Shown here one piece after another: positions 12,160 through 25,002 of a stretch of DNA of 64,000 bases (position 1 is the stretch's first letter; every line of letters begins with the position of its first letter). The notes beneath the pieces were generated by a model, which was not told the DNA's origin, made no database searches, and worked only from the letters and a program-made list of their open reading frames with translations. Origin of the DNA: Trichopria drosophilae. Lineage: Eukaryota; Arthropoda; Insecta; Hymenoptera; Diapriidae. Made by a program: the position numbers and the translations under genes. The DNA lies in NCBI GenBank assembly GCA_030407085.1, contig CM059582.1, positions 208,846,001-208,910,000 of the forward strand, written 5' to 3'.

Positions 12160-12960
12160 AGATAGTGGTGGTGTAGATATTTATTCTACTATTAATAAAA
12201 AATCATAACATCTATCATACCCGATCGTAATGGTTGTTCGGTTCAACATGCAGCTGCGAAGTGAATATACGAGCCAATGAAAAAAAAATCATCAGAGTTA
12301 CGAGGTCCTAAACTGACCCCGGAAATGCCCTATAGATCTCTAGATCTCGTTCACATAAAATCGACAACAGCGAGATGAAACGACCTTCTGTATTCTATAA
12401 ACTATGCGTTGCACATAGCCAGGTACTATAGCTTCGCACGCGATACGACTTAATACTACATGTTCATCCAGACCAAAGCTACAATTACGCCACTTAAAGC
12501 GGAACCTCGCATTCTGAAATTACGCTTACAAATCGAAGCACTGCTTTTCGAATAAAGGATGCATATATTTATCGTACCTGCTCTTAATCAGAAGGCTTTA
12601 ACATTTTAATCCATTTAATCGATCAGGCTTTTCTCTATACTCTTCGGACATTCGGTTGCATTCTTGGAGAAAATTATTTTTAGAAAAAACGGCCTGGGCA
12701 CACGTCGGTAATAATTCACCGTGCAATTTCGCAAATTGTGCTGTCGCATGCGAAACATTCACATCGATCACATCGAGAACGCTTGTATTTTTTATTCCTC
12801 ATTCTTCCATAGAAAGCATCGGAATGTCGACGGAATTTGAAAAACTACCCGACAGTTGCTTCGTGGACGTTCATTATTTTTCTACCTTGCACGCTTGTAT
12901 ATTTTAATGATACACATTTAAATAGAATTATTTAAAAGTTGCGTATAGCGGTTGCTGTTT
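12160..12960. other. GC-richer unique block
   Basis: Markedly less AT-rich than its surroundings and apparently single-copy. The frame at 12656-12907 has no recognised motif. It is a candidate regulatory block, not a supported gene. Confidence 0.3.
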
Positions 12961-13363
12961 GCACTGATACTAAAAAATACTAGTTAGTATACGTATGAAG
13001 AATGTATAAACTCATGGATATGAAAATTTTGTTTCTAACTTTTTTTCTAAGATTCTTTCTCGATCTGTTTCTAACAAAATTAAGGAAAATACATTTATAA
13101 AAATAAGTACAACTATAAATAACTAAGACTCTCACTTGATTTATACGGAAGCATTGAAAATAGTTCATAGAAGTTATAAGCAAGGTCGTTAAACCGAAAT
13201 TAACTATATCCAAAAGTTAAAAAATAATGAATAAACTATAACTTAGTGCAATCACTAATTATCAAAAATAGTTTAGTCAGATAATTTTTCTGTTACTTTG
13301 CATTAATTCTAACTGAGTTTAAGTAGTAGTAACAAAATTGTTAAAAAAAGGATTATTCGATTC

Positions 13364-13440
13364 AGGGGGCGTAAAATTACCATTATACGCTCTCGAGGTG
13401 TAAAATCGGCATATTACGCCCTCGGGCGTAAAATAACAAC
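13364..13440. repeat. Two adjacent GGGCGTAAAA hairpins
   Basis: Two dyads in tandem: GGGGGCGTAAAAT with ATTATACGCTCTC, then CGAGGTGTAAAAT with ATATTACGCCCTCG, each around a 3-5-nt loop. The same motif forms a third hairpin at 13736. Confidence 0.65.
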
Positions 13441-13735
13441 AGTCTCAAAATGGACGATTTTTCGGGAAAAACCAGTACATACGATTTCTCATCATTTTCT
13501 ACATTACAATACATTATGATAATGGCGGGAGACAATAGACAACGATAATTGTAAATACAAATAACCGCGTAGTAGCGGGGAATTACACGAATTTTTCATT
13601 ATAAACATAAACATTACTGATTGAAAAATAAACTCACAAGTCAGTGTTGCGCATCGCACTGATTAGTAAACATCTTTAATTTGTTTGATTGAATGAATGG
13701 TCATTTTACTCGCCCTAAATCGAAAAATATTGTTT

Positions 13736-13775
13736 GCACCACGGGCGTAAAACGACCATTTCACGCCCTTGGTGC
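13736..13775. repeat. Third GGGCGTAAAA hairpin
   Basis: GCACCACGGGCGTAAAA pairs with ATTTCACGCCCTTGGTGC around a short loop, with a few mismatches. It matches the pair at 13364-13440. Confidence 0.65.
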
Positions 13776-14337
13776 AAAAATTACTATTATGTTAACATTT
13801 CCAAAGGAACCGTACGTTTTGCTCAAATAAACTATGATTGAAGCAAACGATAAAAATATAAGTGTGAGCCATTTCGAGTAAACAGGGACACTTTTCGATT
13901 TCTAAGTCAAGGATTTCTTCGCCAATTTTTCCATGCATTCTTTGAACAAAATAAATACAGCAATAATTTTTTGTGTCTCTTTTGTTTCATGCTAATGTCA
14001 TTTCACTAATTATAAATGCGATATATTTTTTTATCAAAGCCTTGGTATAGAAATTACATTTTCTTTTTTGGTTTTTATTGTAAAATTTTGTCTACTACTA
14101 CACCACAAATATGTTCCCTTTCTTTTACTTATGGTAATTTTTTTACAATCTCCTGTTAGGATTTCTTAACATGTGATATATTTCAAGAAATAGAGATTCC
14201 AAGAGAAGAAAACAAGTTGCACTTTTTCAAAAAACACTTTTGTAACTTAAACAAGTTTTTACTTTATTTTTAAAAAAGTAAGTAAACAAAACTATTTCTT
14301 AATGCATTAACGTCGAAATGTATAGAAAGTTTTCAAT

Positions 14338-15489
14338 ATGAAATAAATTTCGACAAAATAAAAATTCACAAAATCAGATTCCGTCATTTTCTAGGTCGCT
14401 CTTTCGAATGTTAGTAAGAAAAAATTAATAAAAATTGAAATTTATATATGATTTTGAAATATATAGTAGAAAAACATGAGTTTTTCAGGACGCATTTTTT
14501 ACAAATATCGAGTTTTAGATACAACATCTTACATTGAGTGAGATAAAATGTATAAAATGCACTCGATATTTGTACTTAAATGATACACCTGTGTCTATTC
14601 GAAATTTTCGATATCAGATTCAAAATGGCCACTGCATTTACAAATTCTTTTTTTAAAATTTAAACATTTTTTCCCTTGAAAACTATGGACTTTACAGACA
14701 ATTTTATAAGAACAATTGTGTTCTAGAATAAGTCGAAGAATATCTTCGAATTTTTTTAGAATGTATTGTCACAAAAAAGTCATTTATAAAATTTGAAAAA
14801 ATTTGAGAGTTTTTTTTAACCAATTCTAAGACTTTTTGCTTTAAGGAAATTTTCTCTAAACTCTGCAGTTTTCAAGACAATTAAATATTAGTCTTGAAAT
14901 CCATAAAAGTTTATTAATTTTCTTTTTAAACTATAGACGTTGACGCAAATGTCCATAGAAAATAAATGTCTTAGAATTGGTTACAGAATACTCTATACTA
15001 ATCTAAAATGACTCTTTTATAATTCGATTTTCAAATTTTTCAAAAATAACAAATTGTGACAATACATTCTAAAAAAATTCGAGGATATTCTTCCACTTAT
15101 TCTAGAATATAATTTTTCTTATAACATTTTCTATAAAGTCCATAGGTTTCAAGAAAAAAAATGGTTAAATTTGGAAAAAGAATTTGTAAATGTTGTGGCC
15201 ATTTTGAATCTGATATCGACAATTTCAAATATATACCAGTGTATCTTTTAAGTACAACTGTCGAGTGCACCCTTGCAATATATTTTAACTCACTCAAAGT
15301 AAGATATTGTATCGAATACTCGATATTTGTAAACATATGCTTCTTAAAAAATCATGTTTTTCTACTGTATATGTTAAAATCATATATATATTTCAATTTT
15401 TTTTTTAATTTTCTTATTACCATTGGAAATGGCAGTCTTGAAAATCGTAGAATCTGATAGTTTCTATTTTTTTTCGAAATTTATTTCAT
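14338..15489. mobile_element. Giant palindrome / fold-back element (~1.15 kb)
   Basis: The outer ends are ATGAAATAAATTTCG at 14338 and CGAAATTTATTTCAT at 15475. Pairing continues almost to the centre (TTTCAAGAC / GTCTTGAAA near 14870-14900), including matching stretches such as ACAATACATTCTAAAAAAAT, CTCGATATTTGTA and ATTTTGAATCTGATATCG. The TA on both outer sides would suit a TA-target element. No transposase. The frames at 15097 and 15161 are made of arm sequence. Confidence 0.8.
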
Positions 15490-15499
15490 ACAAATATTT

Positions 15500-16479
15500 T
15501 TTTTTAATGTAATGTGAACAACGCTTATGTCGCTTTCATTCCTAATGTATTTTTTTTTGTCAGAAACACTGCATTAGATTAGCTCTAGAATATTATAATG
15601 TGACAAATGGATTAAACCTGACATGTTGTCGTTTTTACTATGTTTTATACTTATGCTTCCATCTAAAGCGTTTAACTACATTTATTAGATTCGAAACAAA
15701 AACTGGCACCGCCCGTATGTCAAATTATATGATAGACATATTTACCATTAAATATTCTTCTGTTATATTTTAGTAAAGACTATCAATGCAGCATTTTTTC
15801 TTAATTATGGAAAATCAAATTGGACATTAGCGGCACTAACGACCAGTTAATTAGTAGTTAATCATAGCGTTTTCATCATGCCGAAACGGCAATTACGAAG
15901 TTCTAGCCTCTAGCGAGTATATCTCTATGTAATTAGAGAAAATTTTATGCAAAAAGAGTTAGTTTTACAGATCTTATTATGTATATAGATAAAATATGAA
16001 AAAAATCAGAATACGATCAATATCTCATAAAAAATGTATAATTTTTAGTAAATAGACTTCTAGAGATTTTTTATTCAATAAACATGAAATTCTTAACGTT
16101 TTTATTTATTGTATAATCATTAATATAAGTATATTTAATAATAAAAGTGAATTTTAGTGTAGCGACTTAAGACCTGTTATAACCACTGATGGTAATTGCA
16201 TTATTTAAACATTTCAATGGTTGAAATATTTTCTAGCGCCCTCTCTCGATTTCATTTTTTCTAAGTTCCCAGTTATTTTTTCTGATTTTTCATACTTCTT
16301 CGGTTTCTCCATATTTTTCATATTGAACATCTAAACTTTATATTTATTATTGTATAATTATATTTCAGTTTTATTTAAAAAATTGAAAAGTAATAACAAA
16401 ATGTATTTCAAGAATAAAATATATGAAAAATATTCAGAAATTCCTTAAATTTTGCTTCCGAATGGTAACATTAGTAAGA
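15500..16479. other. AT-rich non-coding stretch
   Basis: No gene or firm repeat seen. Confidence 0.4.
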
Positions 16480-16920
16480 AAGATAACATTTTTGTATGAT
16501 CAGATCTCGATGTTGTTTCCTGAATATACATCATGGTCTGATCAAGAATGAAACTTTTTATTATGAGGATCTGATCACTAATATCCAGTCGTGATCATGT
16601 TTCGTTCAGAAAACCCTCAAAGTTTTGTCGATTAGCACAAGACAATTGAAAGAAAAAATGGAAAAAAACCAGTAATATTGTGATTGTGTAATTAAATTAC
16701 TATTAAGGATCTTCTTTTAATTACACCATTATCCTGATCAGTCCATGATCAAGTAAAAATCACAAACTCTTGAGAAGTAATTCTTTATAGGAACGCTTGA
16801 TAAGGCTTCGTAAATCGTGGACAGCTTATGATCAATAGTTAATATCGAAATCCTGATGACTTGTTGAATCTCCATCAGGGTATGGTCAGACAGTAATCAG
16901 GCATACTTGATAATACGTCG
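16480..16920. repeat. TGATCA-rich degenerate repeat
   Basis: Many TGATCA or CTGATC/ATGATC words within about 440 bp (for example near 16498, 16535, 16570, 16590, 16735 and 16748). No exact unit length is clear. No coding potential. Confidence 0.35.
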
Positions 16921-17229
16921 CTCCTTACTAACTGATCTCGCCCGAATCAATATTCAGACAAGATTTCTGCTACAAATGTCTATGTAGACATGGTCATTTG
17001 AATTTTCAATATGGCCAATCAATGTTCCCATAAGTTTGTTTCTTCTCATAGTAAAACAGTGAATACTCAGTGAATTCCCAGTAATCACGATTTAATATCA
17101 AATAGGTATTAAAAAAAGTCTACCTAGATTACAAAAAATAATGTTTCATTTGTCTAGACTCCATATTTCTCTATGAATCCAAAACATACATAGGCAGAGT
17201 ACTTCACTCAATTTCCTCTAGGGTTCTGC

Positions 17230-18643
17230 ATAAGTGTTCGACATTAAAGCATTTGTAGGAAATGCCTGCGTCTTCCGTTATTCAACCATCAGACATAAGG
17301 ACAAAACATCAGATAACAGTGATTTGCGAAATTATTTTCGACAGTGAACGCCACATTCGTCCACAATCGCGTTTATGTCACGACTTGTTCTCCTGGTGTG
17401 TGGGAAGACGATTCGGAAACCAGTCGCTGGAAGACGGAGACAACCTCGTAAAACTTTGACATTGCCAGCATTCGCACGCATGTGTTTGTTTGCGAAGGTC
17501 CTGACAAACAAACATTGTGGGCGGCTCGATTGCCGATAAATAAGTACCAACGTCGCATCGCTTTCGCCTGGTCACTTGCGTGACGCGATTTACGAGGATC
17601 GCATTATTCACGTTGCAGTGTCAGACGTTCCCGTCGATCGATCCATCAAACTCTGGTCGAAACTAACACAAATAAGTCCAACGCATGGAAAGACAACCTT
17701 GCTAAATCTGCTCAGGTTCAAGGAGACGGACGTAAAGCCGATCGCAACTATAGTCCACTGTTTAGGAAGGGGTTAGGATAATCGATAAAACAGATTACGA
17801 TAAGATTCCGAGCGTTTACCGCGTGTTTGAACTAGTTGTATTAGCAACGGAACATCCGTAGTTAAAACGCATGCGCGATTCGCTAACGCCGACGCTTCAG
17901 AGTTAGCAAAAGCAGTTGGAGTCGTCACGTTGCAAGATTTGATTTGCATTTTAGTGAACATTGACTAAGTTCTGAAAGAGAACGATCATCGTTGGTCGTA
18001 ATTTTTTGGAGAGATATAAATAGCGCACTTGAAGAGAAAAGACCGTGTAATACCTTGCTTTTAAGGCACTTTTTGAAAACACGTGACCAGCAGTGGATGC
18101 AGCAGCTGACTCTAAAGATCTGGAGTGCTCTCGTAAGTAATGTGAAGCACTCGTGAGATTCGAACTCAAATGACTTTAAAAAAGATACTTCAGAAGAGTG
18201 TTGAAAGAGATCGTTGTATTTTTTCGTTAATGTTCATTGAAAATCATGTGTGAAAAAGTTATTGTAGATTTAATGACCTGAGAACGAGGACGTCAAGATT
18301 ATATCGTCGCATGCACGTGCGTGATTCACGACGTCGCATGCGTACAGCAACGTACCTCCACTATAATGCTGTTAAACAATATATAAACGTTCGTGATGTT
18401 TGATGTTGAAAGCTGACATAAACCTGACGTTTGAAGCTCGCGTTAAGCATCAAAACATAAACTTTTTGTGAAAAATATCAAGATGTTTCGTGAATCTTCG
18501 TGCGATGATGAATACTCGTGTCTTCCATTTTGAGCAACATTTGCAGAGCATTTAAAGCAATACAAATGGATGATTTTAACTACACTAGTTAGTAACGTTT
18601 CTTGGAAATTCGATGATGGCGAGAATGAAAGAAATCTGTAAAA
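17230..18643 (+). promoter_or_regulatory. GC-richer upstream/5' UTR block of the ZC2HC1-like gene
   Basis: This block stands out from the AT-rich surroundings and runs directly into the first coding exon. It has a TATA-like TATAAATA at 18015-18022 and a CACGTG E-box near 18315. CGTCGCATGC is repeated at 18305-18314 and 18332-18341. Frames in this block overlap one another on both strands and are not recognisable proteins. The transcription start is not determinable from sequence alone. Confidence 0.4.
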
Positions 18644-18751
18644 ATGGCAAATTCTCCACAGTATATGGGACCGCGTGGAGTCTCGATGAATATGGAGACA
18701 TCTTGGGCCGCAAAAACGCTTTCTACATCGTATTCAAATTTAGATAGTATG
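18644..18751 (+). CDS. ZC2HC1-like: ZC2HC1-like zinc finger protein, coding exon 1 (residues 1-36)
   Basis: First coding exon of the one clear gene in the window. The ATG at 18644 has a good context (AAAAATGG), and an in-frame TGA lies six codons upstream, so the start is well defined. It encodes 36 residues beginning MANSPQYMGPRG and ending NLDSM. The donor is ATG|GTAAGA, phase 0, which joins in frame to exon 2 (M|ARFQQKR). This exon is too short to appear as a large frame and lies 24.5 kb before exon 2. The link rests on a clean donor, matching phase, codon use and position just after a GC-richer promoter-like block. The peptide has no known domain. A transcript would confirm the link. Confidence 0.7.
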
Positions 18752-19924
18752 GTAAGATTTATGTTTATAAATTTACTACTGCGTATTTCCAAAGTCATTT
18801 CCATATTTACAAACAGTATTTAAGGAGTCGTAAAATGATACTAAATGTCACGCGTACAGTTTATGTGAATGGGATTTTGTTAGGATCATATGTTATATTT
18901 TAATAGTTTTAAGAGACGTTTTGAGTTACTAAATTCTTAGAATGGGTAAATATTTTAGAATAGTAATAAAAATAAAGTTAATTCTGGTTGACTAAACTAC
19001 TTAGAATAAATTTATCTAGTTTCAAACGATTCAATCTACATACTTGCAAATTATTAATTTTTCTGGATTGTATGTAGGGAAACAAAATTGAATAATTAGT
19101 CGTGTTTATTTGCGAGAGCCTAATTATTATACCAAAGATGAGAATGGTAAATAATTAAGCAATTGCAGTGGTCTTAATAAATGTGCAATGTTGCATAATT
19201 CATTCAACGTAAAGTTCAATTGCAGAGCAACTGCTTAATAAAAAGTAGGAATATATCAATGTTTAATATTCACTAACCTACAAATAATTGAACGTTAAAT
19301 AAATAAATAAGATTGATCAAAATTACACTGCACAAAAAGTTCTTAGATTGTAAATGCATTAAAAGATGATATAATTATTCTGGATCAAAATAATATAGTT
19401 TCAACTATACTAGGGAAGGAAATTAGTTCTAAAAATACTAATAATTTTGAGTCACTTTCAAAAAATATGAATTAGTAAACAATTTGAATCGTCGGAGCGG
19501 GCTTTAAGTTTTATTTTGATGAAATTTTAATTTTAATCATCGTTTTCTTTTTTCGTCCATAATTAACACCCACATACTTGCAATATAAAATTTTATTATC
19601 GATACACGTGCAAATGACTTTTAAATGAATGAGAATATGGCCCTCACCTTCGACTCTGCCGACAACCCTGAAATTTGTTCAGAGAACTTATTTGCTTTTG
19701 TATCCAAATAACTTCATTGCGATGTAAAAGAAATGACAGTATAGCTATATTAATACCGATTCAATTTTACAGTTATTCATAGTAAAACGAGCAATTACTA
19801 ATAATAACTGTTTCTGATGATAGAAAACTTTTTAACCTGTACTATTTTGCCTTTCGTAGTATGAGATAGTAAAGAATGCAATTAAGTCCAAATAGTTTAT
19901 AAATCTGAATTAGCTAAAAACTAC

Positions 19925-20165
19925 TAATCTGAAATGGAAAGTGACATTTTTTTGTGTGAAACTAGTAAAGAACATTAATTTATTAATAAAATTGTACTAA
20001 TCTAGAAGTAAAGATTGAATATTTTAGTTTAGTAGTTTTTAGAAACAGTAATAAACCAGCCGGTTTTCTTTATTAACTAGTGAAATGATTACTAATTAAA
20101 TTAGTAACCAACTTTCATTTTCTAGTTAGTAGTTTTAAACAAATTCAAATTTAGAAAGTACGTAG
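19925..20165. repeat. TTACTAATT-family repeat
   Basis: Has CTAATCTAGAAGTAAAGATTG, AAATGATTACTAATTAAATT and TAGTTTTAAACAAATTCAAA boxes, in the same order as 8120-8345. Confidence 0.5.
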
Positions 20166-20597
20166 CATCGAAAATGGTAACAGCATTATTCTAATCGGAA
20201 CCATATTTTTCTATAATTTTAATCGTTTAATTAGTAACAGAATTTACTTAATAGCTGCTTGCATGTTTATTCATTATAATTTTATTTTATATACGTTATT
20301 AACAGTATAATTTTATTTTGTATCTTAAAATCTTATAAAGTTGAATAAAATTGATTAAGCGAATATTTTAGCACAATTCTTACTAACTCTGAGGTTTAGT
20401 TGAATATAAATCCAATATTTTAGTTTAAAATACCCAATCCTGGGTAACTTCCTGTATAAACTATGAGATTTTTATGTATTTTGAACAGTAGAATACGAAT
20501 ACGGAAGTCAAAATCTGTAGTATCAGTGGAGAATTTTTAGTTATAAGCCATTGAAAATTTTATTCAAAAGTGTGTATTTTCTCGACCGCTAATATCG

Positions 20598-21562
20598 ATT
20601 AGTTAAAATTTTTGTTTAAAAATGTTTCCGTTTCTGGGGAATGCGGTCCCATTACTAATTTTGGTTTTGAAATAAAACCCACATGTTACGTTTCGGCGTC
20701 TGTACGAGCCTTATTCTGAAAACTTTATTAAAACGAAAATATATAAAAAATGAAATAAATTTCAATTTCAACTTTAAAAAATCCTATATCTCACCATATA
20801 ATGTAGTTTTTATATCTTTAAAATATGAACTGCAAATTTGAATTAAAGTACGATTTATTAAAATAATAAATAGGATTTTTTATAAGTAATAAATAAACAT
20901 AAAAATGGAAATTATAAAAATAATGGTGAAAGGAATAATAAATAACATTTGGAGGTAAAAAAAAGGTTTGTATAATAATTATAGGTTAGTTATTGTGTTT
21001 TTTCTTTTTGATGTGTTATAAATAATAATATTTCCCGAAAAATATTTAAATAATTAGGCTAAGGAAAGAATAATTTAGATTTAATTACTTGCGACATTTC
21101 CAAGATATATTGGAATCTGGAAAAACTAAGGAAAAATTATGTAAGGAATATTGAAACATGTGTTCTTGCAATATCCTTTTTTATGTTTATTTATTACTTA
21201 TAAAAAATGCTTTTTTAATTTATTATTTTATAAAATCGTACTTCAACTTCAATCTCTCTAAAACCAAATTTGTGGATATATTTATTTTTTTATAGAAACG
21301 TCAAGGATGATATTGAAACATGTGCTTATGTTTTAAATAACATTATAAGGTGAGACATTGGATGTTTTACGTCGATCTTTATGCTCAATATAGCAGTTTA
21401 TCTCATTTTTAAATATATTTTCGTTTTAATAACGCTTTCATTCTGAAGATGGCCCGCACAGTGGCCGAAACGTAACATGTGGGTTTTATTTCAAGACCAA
21501 AATTAGTAATAGGACCGCATTCCCAAGGGACGGAAAAATTTGAATACAAAAATTTTAATTCA
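20598..21562. mobile_element. Fold-back element with GCCGAAACGT motif
   Basis: Arms at about 20600-20915 and 21172-21562 are inverted copies. They share AATGCGGTCC, TACTAATTTTGG, AAATAAAACCCACATGTTAC and TAAGTAATAAATAAACATAA. Both arms carry GCCGAAACGTAACATGTGGG on the minus (left) or plus (right) strand. No protein frame. Related GGCCGAAACGTT lies at 50335-50365 (minus). Confidence 0.75.
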
Positions 21563-22772
21563 GTTATAAACCACTGTTCAAACACACAAGAAACAGTTGC
21601 TTTTTTGTTCCGACTTAAGGTTCCGTATTAATTTAGGCAATTTCTGGAAGAATTATGGCCATTTTAAGTTGGATTTTTGTCCATTTTTGGTGGTCAAATA
21701 ATCCACGACTATGTGACATTTTAACTGGATATCATTTTCATGGTATCAATAGTACTTATTTATAATAAATTAACGGAACTTCAATACACATATTCCAGGC
21801 AATTCCTGGGTCTTTTTGAGTAAACAAATAATTGATAGTACAAAAAGAAATAAAAAATAAAATATCCATAAGTTTTAAAATATAAAAATTGATCACCATG
21901 TCATAGGTGAGAAAATAACTATTTCTAATTTCTTTAAACAAACACTATTTTTCGCTATTTATAATAAAAAGTAAGAGAGTGAAGTATCGCACTGGCGGAA
22001 TGACCTGTACAGCTTGATTCAAATCTTGGCTTACTGCCATACCAATTCGTCGATTTCTTCATTTATTTAATTAAATAATTATTATCTTTCACATAAAAAA
22101 AGGTTAATAAACAATAAACAAATATGGATGTTTCTGACATGAAATGAGTTCAAGATCACCTAAATTGAATTATACTGTAGACATTATAATGTATCATTTA
22201 AGCCAATAAAAAAATGTTTTATTTTTTTGAAGCTGCAAAGGTGTTATACCTCCTTAACATACGGATATGAATTTGACATACTTGTTTATTAATGCTTTTT
22301 TAATGACAAATAACAATTTTTTAAATAAATAATTAGAAAGCCGAAAAATTAGAAAAATTTATTTTGCTATTGGAAATAAATGAAAACAATCATATAAATC
22401 GTACGTTAATTACACTGTAAAAAAATGCATTTCGTTTTTGACTATCGGCTTCTTGATTTCGATATCCCTTTTTGTACAATGAAGATAAAATAAATGTAAT
22501 AGATAACCTTCATTGTTTTTTAAATATACATTGAAAAGAACATTCTAACTATTTCCGAAACATTTGGATAATAATCTTTCTTTTATTAGACCAAATAGAT
22601 AAATACTTGTACTAAGACTAAATATAAAATAAAAAACTGCCACACAGTGGCTCGAATGCTACAGTTTCCAGACAATTACTTCTATATTTTTACAACTTTT
22701 ATTTCCAAAAATGACATTTTCTCGAAATACATATATAAAAGCTATAATTTATTGTATTAACCCATTAAGTCC

Positions 22773-22936
22773 GGGCGCGGGTTGAAAAACCAATAGGTCA
22801 AAAAACCTACTGTCATAAGCCGATAGTCGAAAAACCGACAGTCAAAAAACAGACACATCGTCAAGACAGTCATTGTTGGAACTGTCGGTTTTTAGACTTG
22901 TAGACTTTTTAATTTATTGGTTTTGCAACCCGCACC
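22773..22936. mobile_element. hAT-like MITE, copy 2
   Basis: Terminal inverted repeats GGGCGCGGGTTGAAAAACCA and, on the minus strand, GGTGCGGGTTGCAAAACCAA. The inside repeats CCGATAGTCGAAAAACCGAC-like motifs. It is flanked by TTAAGTCC (22765-22772) and TAAAGTCC (22937-22944), an 8-bp target duplication with one mismatch. Same family as 5911-6127. Confidence 0.8.
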
Positions 22937-23245
22937 TAAAGTCCTGAATATCGTCAAATCTCTATGCATTTTCATTCAGGTTTTTTGTACACTACCTGTG
23001 CCAAACAAAAATTTGCATAAATGGTACAAAGGTCCGAAATTTTTATTGTAAATTGAGTATAAGAATTTAATGTTAAATGAATATGTGAATAGAGCTTCAT
23101 AATAACGTGTTTTGGGGACCGAACTTCAAGATTACGATGCCAAACACCCATTTCAAATGTTAGGACATTCAATATAGCAGATGAAATAAATAATAAAATT
23201 CACAAAAAAATCTTTTTTTTTTTAAATGTGTATTGTCATTTTTTT

Positions 23246-23282
<37 letters not shown>

Positions 23283-23412
23283 AAAATTTACGGGACCAGC
23301 CCTTACAATTACAAAACAATTGAGACCAGTGATAGAAAATAGAACCACTATAAAATAAATTATATACAAAGTTTAAACCGACAGACACATACGTCTAATT
23401 TCATTTTTAAAA

Positions 23413-25002
23413 TTAGGCAGGGGGGAAAAAACGATAGGAGGTTCTAACCGATTCTTCGACAACTGCTCTGTTGCGTCTCAGAGCATATTCAAGAGTACGA
23501 TTGGAAAAAAGAGAGGAAAGAGGTAATAGGTTAAAAAGGTTATGCTTAATTTTGTATGCAAAGTTGAGATCATGGTACACGTGGACAGCTATATACCTGA
23601 GAAATCTGTGATGTACAGAATCGAGTAGACGCCAATCCGTGCCAAAGTGAGGAGACCAGTTAACAGAGCAGTAAGTTAAGGTGGAAACAACAATGATTTT
23701 ATAAAGATAAATAATGCATGAAATATCGGTGAAATTTATAGTATTTCTTTTAATGAAACCTACAAGTCTATTGGCACGAATTGCAATATCCTCAATATGG
23801 GGTTTAAATGACAAAGATGTATCAAAACGGACCCCCAAGTCTACATTGGAAGGGACATTGGGAATACTGGTGTCGCCTAAAATATAATTGAAATGGAATG
23901 GACAAGAACTGCGGGTGAAGGAAAGAACACTGGATTTAGACGGATTAATATGAATACCATTTCTTACTGACCATGTACCAAGAGCATATAAGTCCTTCTG
24001 CAGGCTCGATGCATCACGGGGACTATTGATTATTTTAAAAAGTTTTATATCGTCGGCGTACAGGAGAAATGAAGAAAAGGAAAGATTAGATGTAAGATCG
24101 TTAATGAATATATTGAATAGCACCGGACCAAGATTGGAGCCCTGAGGAACACCAGAGTATTTGTAGACAGGTTGAGAAACACAATCGTTAATACGTACCA
24201 TCTGCGTCCTATCTGTCAAGTAGGACCTCAACCAGGACAGAAGGTCTCCTCTGATTCCGATTGCATGACATTTTTGGAGTAGGAGAGTATGATTTACGTG
24301 ATCAAAAGGTTTCGAAAGGTCAATGTAGATGGTGTCAACCTGTGAGTGGTGTTCAAGAGCAGAGGATACAAACTTAGTGAACAGAAACAGATTGGAAACA
24401 GTTGATCTGCCTCTGGTGAACCCGTACTGCTCCTGGAGAAGTCGAGGATATATAAGGTTAGAAATGTATTTTGCAATAGTTTTATCAAATAATTTAGAAA
24501 AAGTCGATAATATAGAAATTGGTCTGTAGTTTGAAACGGTGAAGAGATCGCCTTTCTTATGGACAGGCTGAATAAAAGCAGATTTCCAGGGAGTCGGGAA
24601 AATTCCTGAGGATAAAGATGAATTAAACAGAAGCAGCACGGGATCAATCAAAGACGAGGTGCAATTTTTGATGAAATGAGGCGGAATGTCATCTAGGCCG
24701 CCATGCGTATTTAAATCCAGTTCGTTGAAAGTAGCTATTAAATCGGCTTTTGATATCGAAAATGTATCTGATAAGGGTGAAAAAGTGAGACCATTGTAAT
24801 TATTAAAAGAATGAACGCAGTAAACCGATAAATGAGAAGAAAAAAGGTTAGCAATATCGGAATCAGAGTGAACAGTAATGTTACCGTGTGACATGTAGCT
24901 GGGTGAGGCCTTATCAGATTTGAGACTATTAACATACGACCAAAAAGAACGCAAATTGGATTGTAAATTAGACTGGATTGATGACACATAGATATAAATC
25001 AC
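23413..25002 (-). pseudogene. LINE 1 ORF2, reverse transcriptase part
   Basis: Long open frame of about 529 residues. The classical RT blocks appear in order: HKKGD..NYRPISILS, LQEQYGFTRGRST, DLSKPFDHVNH (catalytic Asp kept), SGVPQGSNLGP and LLYADDIKL, with the YADD box at 24049-24060, then the thumb region. RT turns the element's RNA into DNA at the nicked target. The frame itself is intact, but it joins the endonuclease part only through a frameshift near 24990, so the element cannot make a whole ORF2 protein as it stands. It ends at about 23413, before the 3' UTR. Confidence 0.92.

Noticed and set aside
15097..15457. Frames of 79 and 98 residues on opposite strands
   Set aside because: Both are arm sequence of the 1.15 kb palindrome.
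18120..18165. tRNA-like B-box on the minus strand (GAGTTCGAATCTCA)
   Set aside because: No matching A-box, D-arm or acceptor stem could be built.
17262..18169. Cluster of short frames on both strands upstream of exon 1
   Set aside because: They overlap each other in the GC-richer block and none looks like a protein; more likely promoter/5' UTR sequence.
22000..22040. GATTCAAATCTTGG resembling a tRNA B-box
   Set aside because: No A-box or cloverleaf around it.
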